Source: Mesostigma viride
Taxonomy: Eukaryota > Streptophyta > Mesostigmatophyceae > Mesostigmatales > Mesostigmataceae
Reading direction: 5' to 3'
Length of the DNA stretch: 64,000 bases
NCBI GenBank assembly: GCA_009746045.1
Contig: RPFO01000568.1
Location: 1-64,000, forward strand
Positions 20,604-30,000 of the stretch are shown here, in pieces. Position 1 is the first letter of the stretch, and every line of letters begins with the position of its first letter. A model generated the notes under the pieces. The model ran no database searches and was not told the origin of the DNA. It saw nothing but the letters and a program-made list of their open reading frames with translations. Made by a program: the position numbers and the translations under genes.

Positions 20604-23555
20604 TCACTGGGAGCTATGAAGGGGAGCACACCGCTCAGAGCCCATGACATACCACTCAGGCAAGGTGATACCATGACGCTGACAATACTCTAGTACAGCA
20701 GAGTGACTGTTGGTGAGATCAGACAACCACAGCCACGTAGCGGTCACCTCTAGCTCTCCCTTCCAGTGTACCTTAAACTGCAACTGTTTGGTACGACCTT
20801 TCCCCTTCACCCTGTGAGCCAACAACCGCTCCACTTCATAGATCTTCTCCCCCTCAGAATCCAATTCATAAGGCAAAGGGGCAGACAATCTGCCTGGTAA
20901 GGTGTTGCGCCTGTACAGCTTCAGCTGGGCTAGGTGAAAAATATTATTCCTGAGCTTCCAGTGAGAAGGCACTTGGACCTGGACCACTGTACCATAGTGG
21001 AAGGTTGCCAACACTGGGTAAGGACCCAACCAGAGTGGTTGCAGTTTCCTGCATTGCTCCTTCTCAGGCAGCACTCTGTTGGCTTCCAGCAACACCAAGT
21101 CCCCAGGAGCTACAAAGGAATGACTGGCCACCGTTTGCTGCCAGGCGGTAGTCAGGTATTTGTCCTGTGTCCTCAACAGCTGGGTAGCCACAATGCTGTG
21201 AGCCTCCTGGAAGGAAGCCAACAACTGCTGGACTGAACCAAGACGTCGCTGGAAAGGGCCTTCAGCGTCTCTGTCAGGCAGTTCCAAGTCGAATGGAGTC
21301 AAGGGACACTGGCCATTGCAGATCACGAAGGGGGACATCTGGTGAGGAGCCAGAGGAGAGTTGTTGATTGCGAACTCTATGAAAGGTATCTTCTTGTCCC
21401 AGTCCTTGTTGTCGTGTGTACAATAGTGCTTTTGACACTCCCTGACAATTCTGTTCATCCTCTCCACCGCCCCAGTACTGGCACACCTGTATGCCACACC
21501 GAATGCCAGCTTAGTGTCTAGGATGTCAAAGAATGACTTCCAAAACCCTGACAGCCAAAGGGGGTCCTGATCAGTGATGATCACTCTAGGCATGCCGTGC
21601 AGACGGTAGATCTCCTTCATAAACAAATCTACACACTGTACAGCTGTGAGATGAGTATTGCAAGGAATCAGATGGCACATCCTGGACAGCCTGTCCATGA
21701 CCACAAGGATCCTGTCATTGCCACCATCTGACATGGGAAGACCACAGATAAAATCCATAGTCACACTGATCCAAGGGCGCAGGGGAATGGGCATAGCCAT
21801 GGGAAAAATGGGCGTGGCTTGGTTCCTGACCTTATTTCTCTGGCAGGAGTCACAGGAGTCCACATAGGCCTTAACATCCTGATAAAGGCCAGGCCACCAA
21901 AACCTCTGCTGCACCTCATGCAGTAGCTTAGCATAACCAGGATGACACGCAGTCACATCGTCATGGAAACAATGTAACACTGTGGGAATGGCCATCTCAG
22001 GCACATACACTTTTCTAGTCACCGTGTGCTCTGCATCATGAGTGTGAACATACAGAACGCCCTCCCAGTATTCTACAGGTCTATTGCCAAAGTTGCCCCT
22101 CTGGATAGCTGCAGTAGCCATGTCCTCCGTCTTGGTGAAGGCCTTGATGACGTCCAGCAGGGAAATATTTAAAGGGTTAGGCAACACCAGGTCCTTGTCA
22201 GGTCCCAGGGGCTGCATCTGCATCTCCTCTTCCTGCCCAGGGCTAGCCACCAACTGCTTGGATGAGACAGTAGTAGCTATAGGTCCTTTTGACCTTGCCA
22301 TCACCTGAGAGGCCAACACCTTGGACCGGCCTACCAACACAGGGTCCATGACCCACTTCCTGGGCCTACCTCTGCTGCGCCTAGCAGGGCCTCCCTCACC
22401 TGGCTGCTCTGTGGGAGTGGGCACCACACCTTCAGGACTTCTCCTAAGACTGTCAGACAGTGACTGGACACCCTCCTGGACGCCTGTCAACTCTGGGACA
22501 GAGCCCTGGTCGATGAGCATCACGGGACCACCGTTATTCCCTACAGGTGGTGTCAACAGTTGAGAAACCTTCTGGTTGTTGGCCTGAGCTCTAGTCAAGG
22601 CTCCACACTCTACCACAGAAATCAGAGCAGCACAGATGTCCAAGTCCTCATGAAAACTTCCCATCAAATCCCTCCTCCTGGACAGGGCGTCGGGCACCAC
22701 ATTCTGCGTACCAGGAATGTACCTCACAGAGAAAGGTCCAAACCCCCCCAAGAACTCCATCCATCCAGCCATCCTCTTACTCATCCGGGTCTGTTCCAAC
22801 ACATGTACCAAGGGCCTGTGGTCAGTCATCAGGGTAATAGACTCGTTGCCCTGCCCATCTCTGGCGCTGCTGGCCACAGAAAACTGGGCCCCCTTCAGTA
22901 GGTGTTCCCACTTGTGACAGGCCACCACCAATCCCAACAGCTCTTGCTCATGAACAGGGTAGTTACGTTCTGCAGACGTCATACTCCTGGACATGTATTC
23001 CACTGGTTGAGGGCCCTTACCATGATCTTGCATTAGTACTGCACCAATAGCACCCTGTGAGGCGTCAGACCTGACCTGGTATGGCAAGTCTGGGTTGGGG
23101 CCCACCAACAAGGGAGCAGTGGTAAGCTTCTGCTTCAACACATCAAAAGCTTGCTGGCATGCTGCAGTCCATTCAAAGGGGACATCCTTCTTGAGCAGGG
23201 CTAACAGGGGACCAGAGATGGCCGCCATGTCGGGAATGAACCGTCGGTACCAGCCCACCAGGCCCAGAAAGGATCTGACATCCTGAGCTGACTTCAACAC
23301 AGGCCACTCCAAAACAGCAGAGACCTTGCTGGCCTCAGGAGTCATACCTGCAGCGCTCAGCTGGTAGCCCAGAAACTTCACCTCTTGGCCCCACTCCACC
23401 TTGGACCTCTTCACCGACAGATGATACTGATGGATCACCTTAAGGACCTCCTCCACGTTCTCCAGGTGCTCCCTGAAGGTACGAGAGTGTACCAGAATGT
23501 CGTCCAGGTAGACGACCACACAAGTCCTGAAGACCACCCTGGTAGTGTCACACAA
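20604..23555 (-). pseudogene. Chromovirus pol: RT (C-terminal half), RNase H, integrase, chromodomain
   Basis: The frame is open from 23594 down to 20604; the first listed codon is TTG. Residue numbers are from there. VVVYLDDIL (RT motif C, 13-21) comes at once, so RT motifs before YLDD, including the first catalytic Asp, are absent. RNase H: D164, E205, D245, D289. An AT-hook-like RGRPRK lies at 395-400. Integrase: HHCC zinc site H531, H538, C568, C571; catalytic D601, D662, E698. The segment before the Glu reads CASTGAVERMN where most families have HPQTDGQxERxN. The GPY/F-like module is at ~844-880. The chromodomain at ~906-960 (YEVERLLAHR, FKVHWKGE, ATWLWLSDL) marks a chromovirus. The missing RT part makes this copy defective. 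Confidence 0.92.
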
Positions 23556-24136
23556 GTGGGCAATGTCCTTGAACCTGCTTCCCCTCCCTTGCCATCATTA
23601 ACAGCTGTCTGTGTGGAACAGCACTCAGTGGCTGTTCTTCTCCCCCCTGGCAACACACAGGTAGCATCCCACACTGTCCCATCCTTGAACTGGACCACCC
23701 TGTCAGGCCAAGAAATAGCAGGATTGGTGTCAGACAACCATGGGATCCCCAAAATCACATCCGCTGCCGTGAGGGGAATGACATCTGCTGTCACTTCCAA
23801 AGTCTGGGATGAACAAACTTGGAAGATGAGCTGCACATAGCCAGGTGAGCAGCTTCTCCTGCCATCAGAATACTGCACCATGACAGGTGTGGGGTGGGCC
23901 AACACAGGCAACTTCAGCTCCTGCACCAAGGATGCAGCAATATAATTACTGCCAGCACCAGAATCAATCATAAACAAGCAAGCTGGCTGAGCCAAGGGGA
24001 CTGGCACGTTGAGGAGCCTAGCCTGAAACTTGAGTAAGTGACCTGGTACAGGAGGACCCACAGGGACAGCAGGGTCAGAAGCACCCACAACGTTCACTGG
24101 CCTAACGTCAACAGCAGGCAGGTCAGACCTGGCCAT
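23435..24136 (-). CDS. Chromovirus aspartic protease
   Basis: An ORF of 233 codons from the ATG at 24134-24136, overlapping the gag end by 14 bp and lying one base ahead in frame. The retropepsin active site is FMIDSGAGSNYI (D58-S59-G60), with the flap-like region following and a second conserved ILGIPWL near residue 130. The protein matures Gag and Pol in virus-like particles. The last ~50 codons read in the wrong frame over RT sequence, because the deletion junction lies near 23560-23600. Production from gag would need frameshifting or reinitiation. Confidence 0.88.
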   Translation of the reverse strand: MARSDLPAVDVRPVNVVGASDPAVPVGPPVPGHLLKFQARLLNVPVPLAQPACLFMIDSGAGSNYIAASLVQELKLPVLAHPTPVMVQYSDGRRSCSPGYVQLIFQVCSSQTLEVTADVIPLTAADVILGIPWLSDTNPAISWPDRVVQFKDGTVWDATCVLPGGRRTATECCSTQTAVNDGKGGEAGSRTLPTCVTLPGWSSGLVWSSTWTTFWYTLVPSGSTWRTWRRSLR

Positions 24137-25910
24137 GACAGAAGGATGACCTGGGGACCCAACTAGTTTTTTGACTCAGGTGGGTCTGGGGATGCTCCAC
24201 TGCCCGATGGTGGAAGCTGCTCAGGTGGTGCTGGAGGCTCATCCTCGCCCCCCCATCCTCCTCATCTGCCAGCAGCTGCATGAGAGCGTTCACCATCCTA
24301 CGCTTATCCTGTCTGCTGAAGGGCCTAGCGCGGGACTGGAACCTCCCAGAGGGCTGGAAGTTGGGCTGGAACCCTGGCTGTATCCGGTGATCGCCAGCAG
24401 GAACGCCAGGAGGAAGGTTGGGTGGCCTGGGAGATGGCAGGGCGCCAAAAGGTCCTCTCGTGGCAGGGGGAAACTGGTCCCGTCTAGGGCAGTCCCGTGC
24501 AAAGTGACCTGGCTGGTTGCAGATAAAACAGTTACCCTGGGTGGGATCCAATGCATTGAGTTCCCCCAGGAGGTCATCCAGCTGGTTCAGGGACTTCTTG
24601 ATGGGTGGCACTGGCGTGGCCACAGGTTCCCACTTGGCAGAAAAAGCAGGCACACGACAAAGGGTAAGCACATAAGACAACACCTTGTCCCATTGCCAAT
24701 CCACGTAGTCGAACTGGGAGAAGTGCTTGTCCACATCCAGTCGCACGTGTGGAGCCATGCCATGCAGTAGTCTGTGAAGTGCCTCTGCGTCAGAGCATTG
24801 AGGAATCTTGGCTCTAAGGTTGGTGAATTGCTCCACGAACTGTGGCAGCGTCAAACCAGCCTGCGTACAGTTAGCCAGTGCGTCCCGATCCATGCGAAGC
24901 TGATCCTGGGGTAACAGAAACCGGCGAAAGCCCAATAGGAGAGAGGGGAGGTCGGTACACGCACGTCCAGCCACAGAACGCAAAAACTCATCAAAACGGT
25001 CGCTGGCACTGTCGCTCATCCGCTGCCTAACCATTCTCTTCTGGATGTCCATCGTGAGACGTTCCTCTGCCTTGGGCCCATAGTTGGCGAAGTGTATAGC
25101 GAAGACATCCTGAAATTTGGTGGAGAAATGGTCGAAGCTGCGATGGGTAAGGTTGGTCAGCGATAGCTTGTCTACCGACTCCACCTTAGGAAAAGGAACA
25201 GTACGAGGATACAAAGACGTGAGCTCCATCACTGGGGCGTGTGGTGCATTCTGATTCTCCGACAATGTCGCAGCCACCGAGAGCCGTGGAGGCTCATGCC
25301 CCTGTGCATCTGTCCCTTCATCAACAAAAGGAGCGTCAACCGCATATACCCCTCGTATACCCAGTGTTGGAGACGGTTGATCCACGAAAACAGACTCTCC
25401 ATCGCCCGCCTGCCCTTGCGACTCAAGTTGCTGCACACGCGCAATAGTCCTACCCACACTCTTCTCCAGCGCTTCCGCCACACTTCTAGCTCTCGCAGCT
25501 TCCTCACGTTCATGTTGTAATCGAATTTTCTCCGCTGTCAGCTCGTCAGCCGCTAGCCGAGTGCCGTCTCGCCCCGGCACCGTGTTGTAGCCAAAACGAA
25601 TAGCCGAACCGTATTCGGGTGCTGGCGAACGCGTGTCCCCCACGTTGGAGAACCGTGGTACACCTCTACCAATGCCACGCAGGGAGGGCTCGCCTGGTTG
25701 CACACCGAGGGGCAAGATGGAGAACTTTGGGCCGACCGACAGCGAATATCTGCGGGAAGCAGACATTAAGGTGGTATCTCCAAATAGTTGACGTCTGGGA
25801 GTAGATGATGAAACCCTTTCATCACCGGTCGTCCGTTGAGCTGCTAAAGATGTGGTTGCATCTTCAACTCTCTTACTTGATAACGGTGGTTGTGTCTCCG
25901 GGTTACTCAT
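24123..25910 (-). CDS. Chromovirus Gag
   Basis: 595 codons from the ATG at 25908-25910. The N-terminal ~200 residues are low complexity with a coiled-coil-like segment (HEREEAARARSVAEALEKSV). A retrotransposon capsid region follows at ~240-420 (YGPKAEERLTMDIQKRMVRQ; FVEQFTNLRAKIPQ). A single CCHC zinc knuckle CFICNQPGHFARDC lies at ~461-474 and binds the RNA genome. A basic Pro/Arg/Gln-rich tail follows. The frame is intact, so structural proteins may still be made. Confidence 0.92.
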   Translation of the reverse strand: MSNPETQPPLSSKRVEDATTSLAAQRTTGDERVSSSTPRRQLFGDTTLMSASRRYSLSVGPKFSILPLGVQPGEPSLRGIGRGVPRFSNVGDTRSPAPEYGSAIRFGYNTVPGRDGTRLAADELTAEKIRLQHEREEAARARSVAEALEKSVGRTIARVQQLESQGQAGDGESVFVDQPSPTLGIRGVYAVDAPFVDEGTDAQGHEPPRLSVAATLSENQNAPHAPVMELTSLYPRTVPFPKVESVDKLSLTNLTHRSFDHFSTKFQDVFAIHFANYGPKAEERLTMDIQKRMVRQRMSDSASDRFDEFLRSVAGRACTDLPSLLLGFRRFLLPQDQLRMDRDALANCTQAGLTLPQFVEQFTNLRAKIPQCSDAEALHRLLHGMAPHVRLDVDKHFSQFDYVDWQWDKVLSYVLTLCRVPAFSAKWEPVATPVPPIKKSLNQLDDLLGELNALDPTQGNCFICNQPGHFARDCPRRDQFPPATRGPFGALPSPRPPNLPPGVPAGDHRIQPGFQPNFQPSGRFQSRARPFSRQDKRRMVNALMQLLADEEDGGARMSLQHHLSSFHHRAVEHPQTHLSQKTSWVPRSSFCHGQV

Positions 25911-26115
25911 CACTCCATGGGTCGCGCATGCCGGACTGGGGAACGTTAGAGACTTATGGGCTCAAGGCAGTTCTCAGAGCAAGACTGTCACATAAGGATG
26001 AGTCACACTCTTAAGAACTGTCCGAATACACAGCATAACGTACCCTCTCTGGGTCTGGCAAGAATTCCATTGTTAATCGTGAACTAATACTGTCAAGACA
26101 ACCAACACCTAGGTA

Positions 26116-26132
26116 GAAACCTCCGATACCAA
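26116..26132 (-). other. Primer-binding site of chromovirus
   Basis: On the element strand the sequence directly after the 5' LTR is TTGGTATCGGAGGTTTC. It resembles the initiator-Met tRNA site of plant elements (TGGTATCAGAGC), with differences that may reflect the host tRNA. Confidence 0.7.
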
Positions 26133-26835
26133 TGTAACGACTAAAAATGTTGTGTTTGCAACAGCCTCAGTATCAACATTAGCGTGAAAAGATCTTTATA
26201 CCTGGGTTGGAGTCGCGACAGATAACTTCACGTCCAGAGAAGCAATGAAGATGGATCTTCAACAGTTAAGGGAATGAGTCCCCACCCTTGTTAGACACAA
26301 CAGACAAGTTATATCCAAGTCAACTATCTGTTGAAGTTATAGTTGACTTTTGGCAAGGGTTGTTTGATTGATGAAACAAGGAAACCCTTGAATTACACCA
26401 TAGCTTTAGCTCTCACGTACGCACACATGCACGGCCGCCCCAAACAGGATAAAAGTCATCGTGCACGCAGCATCCATCCAACCCTAACCCGGAAGGACCA
26501 ATCAAAAGTGAGGATCACTCAAGATAAGATCTTAGCCTCCGAATCCTCCACACAACACAAAGCCAGTACATACGAAATCTCAAGGACCTGGAACCAAATC
26601 CACCAGGTACAACGGTACTGCAGAGAATCTTTGACTGACTAAACAACACCATGCAAAGTACCCTACGTGGATCAGGCCACGACCAATGAGGGTAGAACAA
26701 TAGATTCGACAGATCTCAACAGGCCCAATATCTATCAGACGTCGAAGCCTCCTAACTTCTCAAATAATTGTCCTAAAGAACTCATAATAAGATTCAACAG
26801 TAGGAAAACTTTGGATGTAACATTTGGTTGTTACA
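26133..26835 (-). repeat. 5' LTR of chromovirus
   Basis: 703 bp, TGTAAC...GTTACA, followed by ATTAA (26836-26840), the right target duplication. It must contain the element's promoter; no distinct TATA box was picked out. Confidence 0.97.
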
Positions 26836-27035
26836 ATTAATAGACATGGGACTGCGTCACGTGATCAGAAGTCCTCAGTGGGAGGCCTGAACCATGGGAT
26901 GGAATGGATTAATTGATTAATTAATTAATTAACAGACATGTGACTGCGTCACGTGAGCATAAGTCCTCAGTGGGAGGGGAACATGGGATGGAATGGATGG
27001 TATAAGCTATCTAGGTCCTAGTCACGTGTCTATTA
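26836..27035. repeat. Two copies of a CACGTG hairpin repeat with TTAA tails
   Basis: Copies start near 26836 and 26932. Each reads TTAATAGACATG.GACTGCGTC, then ACGTGA.CA..AGTCCTCAGT, then GGGAGG..ACATGGGATGG. The core can fold as CATGTGAC-TGC-GTCACGTG, and CCTC-AGTG-GGAGG follows. Further copies at 38743-38818 (perfect CACGTGAC/GTCACGTG stem) and 44268-44330. All sit next to TTAATTAA. They are probably 3' ends of another short retroelement family. Confidence 0.65.
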
Positions 27036-30000
27036 ATTAACCCCGGTCACACACGACACCATAGAGATAGTCAGCTGCACCGCCTCATGTCGGCGAAACC
27101 CATAGTTCCATCGGAATCGTTTCAGCGGCCGGCATTTCCTCTCCGCGTTTCCTCAACCTCGTTTTCAGGATCATACTCATCGTTCCTGCATTTTCCTCTT
27201 CCACGCAGGTTGTGGCTTTTTTGAAAGCCACGAATGTACCCGGGGATGGGACGCTTCGGCTGCCTCAATGCCTACACATTCAATACGATGTCCCCCTCTC
27301 ACCTTCCTCCATCATTCCGCTCACATTGCACTACGTGTCTGTGTTTTGTTCTTTTTCTTGTTCTCGTTTGTTTTGCTGTTCTTGTCCTTTTTCTTTTACT
27401 CTTACTGAGGGAGCTAGGCTGGGCTGCGCGCTGTGTGTGCTACTCTCGTGTTTTTCTGTGGGCACTTGAGAGACTAACCAAGGATCGGGCCCCCCACACG
27501 GCAATATCAGCCTTTGCTTTTGTTTACCCTCCCATATCTCTTTACAAACGCCAAAAAAACACAAAGGCAGGAGCACGGTGACTCATCTGGAACATGAAGA
27601 AGGGAAATCTTTTCGTTACAGGAAAGAGGTGTCAAGTATGACAATTGGAAGGCCCCCCCACTGGGAATCCACATGTTCCGAGTCCATTCAGCTGTGTTGT
27701 TAGCCACATCCTGCCCCGGGGAGATGCATCATGGACCACCGCTATCGCGTAACGGGTGTTACGCAGTGAATATTGACTTACCTCAATATGCTCCGCTCTG
27801 GTTCTGTTTGATGTCTTAGCTCTCAGTGCATCTGAATCATCATGAAACACCTTATGACTTTCTGGCATGCTCTTACCCTCCACAGAATACGGCAATCCAG
27901 TGGCATTGATTACCGGAAGTACACTGCTATTTCTCGGCAGTTCCCCTATCGTATCTCCTCACAGGCATGGCGGAAGCGTTGTCGCATCAACACGCGCCAT
28001 AACCATCACTGCAAGGATGACCATACTCTACGTCGCCTCCGGCGCTTACAGCGCACGCATTTGTCGCTTACCAACTCCACTCGCCCACACCCCGTAAGCA
28101 CCCGTCGCGTCATTTATGCCATTTACAACCGCAGGTACCCTCAGCGTATCTACGTTGGCCAGACGCAACGGGATGCCTGGACGCGTTTTCAGGAACATGT
28201 CCGAGCGGCACGCCGCCTTCATATTGGCCGCCCTGCCGCCAACGACGACACCCCCCTACATGGCGCCATGGCCCAATACGGGTGGTGGGATTGGCGAGTC
28301 GTCCCCTTGGAACATGTCCCCGGCACCTTTACCGGCGCCGCTTTTCGCAAAGCCGCAGGGCATCGGGAAACGTTTTGGAAACGAATGTTACATGCATTTC
28401 TGCCCCACGGTTTTTGCATTGAAGGCAAGAGTTTCAAAGCTCGGTCTCGCCGCCGCCCGCCTCCCCTCCGTCCCCGCCCTCTTATGTTCATCCGTGCCTG
28501 GCGTCTGAAGCACAATCTCCACCCATATCGCCCCTATCCCCCCAGCGTCACCCCGGCCCCTCCACCTTCCACACATGTGTCCACCGATCCTTCCCTTTAC
28601 TCCACCAGTCTCCGCTGCTTACGTCACATGTCTCGGCTTATGCAACGCGGCAACTTTCATGCATCCTATCTCGAAGCCTGCAGCTTGAAGAAGCTTACCA
28701 GCTTACACATTGCCGTCGGGTCGTGCTCCCCAGCTGATCTGCAAGTCCCCCGCTCCCATGCCACTAGTCTGCGAGGCCTTCTCTCACGTATCATTCGGCA
28801 CCGTGTCAATGGGAATGCAGATGCACTGCGTCCGCGCCGTTTGCTGATCTCACCTTTCATTCATGCTGCGATGGATGAGCTGTGTTTGCCACACATTCTG
28901 CATTTGCCGCAAGTGCAGGCTGCGATGCCGCTCGTGGTGCGCAACACTTTCGGCACTCCCATTGCCGCCTGGCATTACTCTCCCACCTTGGGACAAATGG
29001 TTTTCAGCAACGGGAAGGTCAGCCGCGATACAACGCCCACCGAGCTGGCCACCATCTTGGCAGGGCCCTGCCCCTGCCAACAACAACGGTATTTCAAGTA
29101 CCTTGATCCCACCTCACAGCACGTCATGACCGCTGACCTCAGCATCCTGCCGAGCCACACGCTTGTAGACCTTTTTGCCAAAGGCACCAAGTTTCGGCCG
29201 TGGGTCCAGCGCACGTGTGCCAAAGAGGTGAATGCACTGCTCTCCACATCACTGCGCAAATTCTGCAATGCCATGAGCACGGACCTACAGCTTGCTCCCC
29301 TTGCCATGGAACCGTGGTTTCGCGCCGTCATTCACGAATGCAATGCACGTCTCACCAGGCTTGATTACCGTCTCCAGCAGGTCCACCGCACCACCTGGCT
29401 CAACACCACAGATAAAGCACTTCTTGACCACTTCAAGCAGGACTTTATCATCACGTGTGTTGACAAGAGTGCCAACAACTTTGCTTTCATATGCAAGAAG
29501 CACTACCTTGCTACTTTGCAACACGAGTTGGCGTCCAGCCCTACCTATGTTCAGCGTGCACAGTCCACCGCCAGTATCACTGCTGCTCATCGGGCTTTTC
29601 TGCACAGCCAAAACATTTTTGCTCGGGCATTCCTTAAGCGGCAGCGACGCGCCACCACCACTACGTTCCCATATCTGTATCTCACTCTTAAGCTGCACAA
29701 AACTCCTGTTGCTTTGCGCACCATTGCTGCGTCGCATTCAGCCCCACTGATGCCTCTCTCGAAACTCATCTGCCATGCTTTGAATGCTCTTCTCCCCGAA
29801 GCCAATGCATTATGGGTGGAGGTGCTGTCGAATGCCGGGTATGAATGCGCTGGTAGTTGGATCGTCATAGACTCAGCCCAAGTACGCCTACGCCTTGCCG
29901 CCCTTAGCCGTTCTAAGACAGCAGCAGAGAAACGTATACCTATGCCCATAGCCACCTATGATTTCACCACTCTATATACCACACTAGATTTGCACGATTT

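Larger units (their letters stand above)
18214..26835 (-). mobile_element. Ty3/gypsy chromovirus, near-identical LTRs, internally deleted
   Basis: A minus-strand LTR retrotransposon of 8.6 kb. Order in its own direction: 5' LTR (26133-26835), primer site, gag, protease, partial reverse transcriptase, RNase H, integrase, chromodomain, two further ORFs, polypurine tract, 3' LTR (18214-18916). The target duplication ATTAA (18209-18213 and 26836-26840) lies in a TTAATTAA tract. The LTR pair shows one difference in 703 bp, so insertion is recent. The first ~170 residues of the RT domain are missing, so this copy cannot replicate by itself. Confidence 0.95.
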
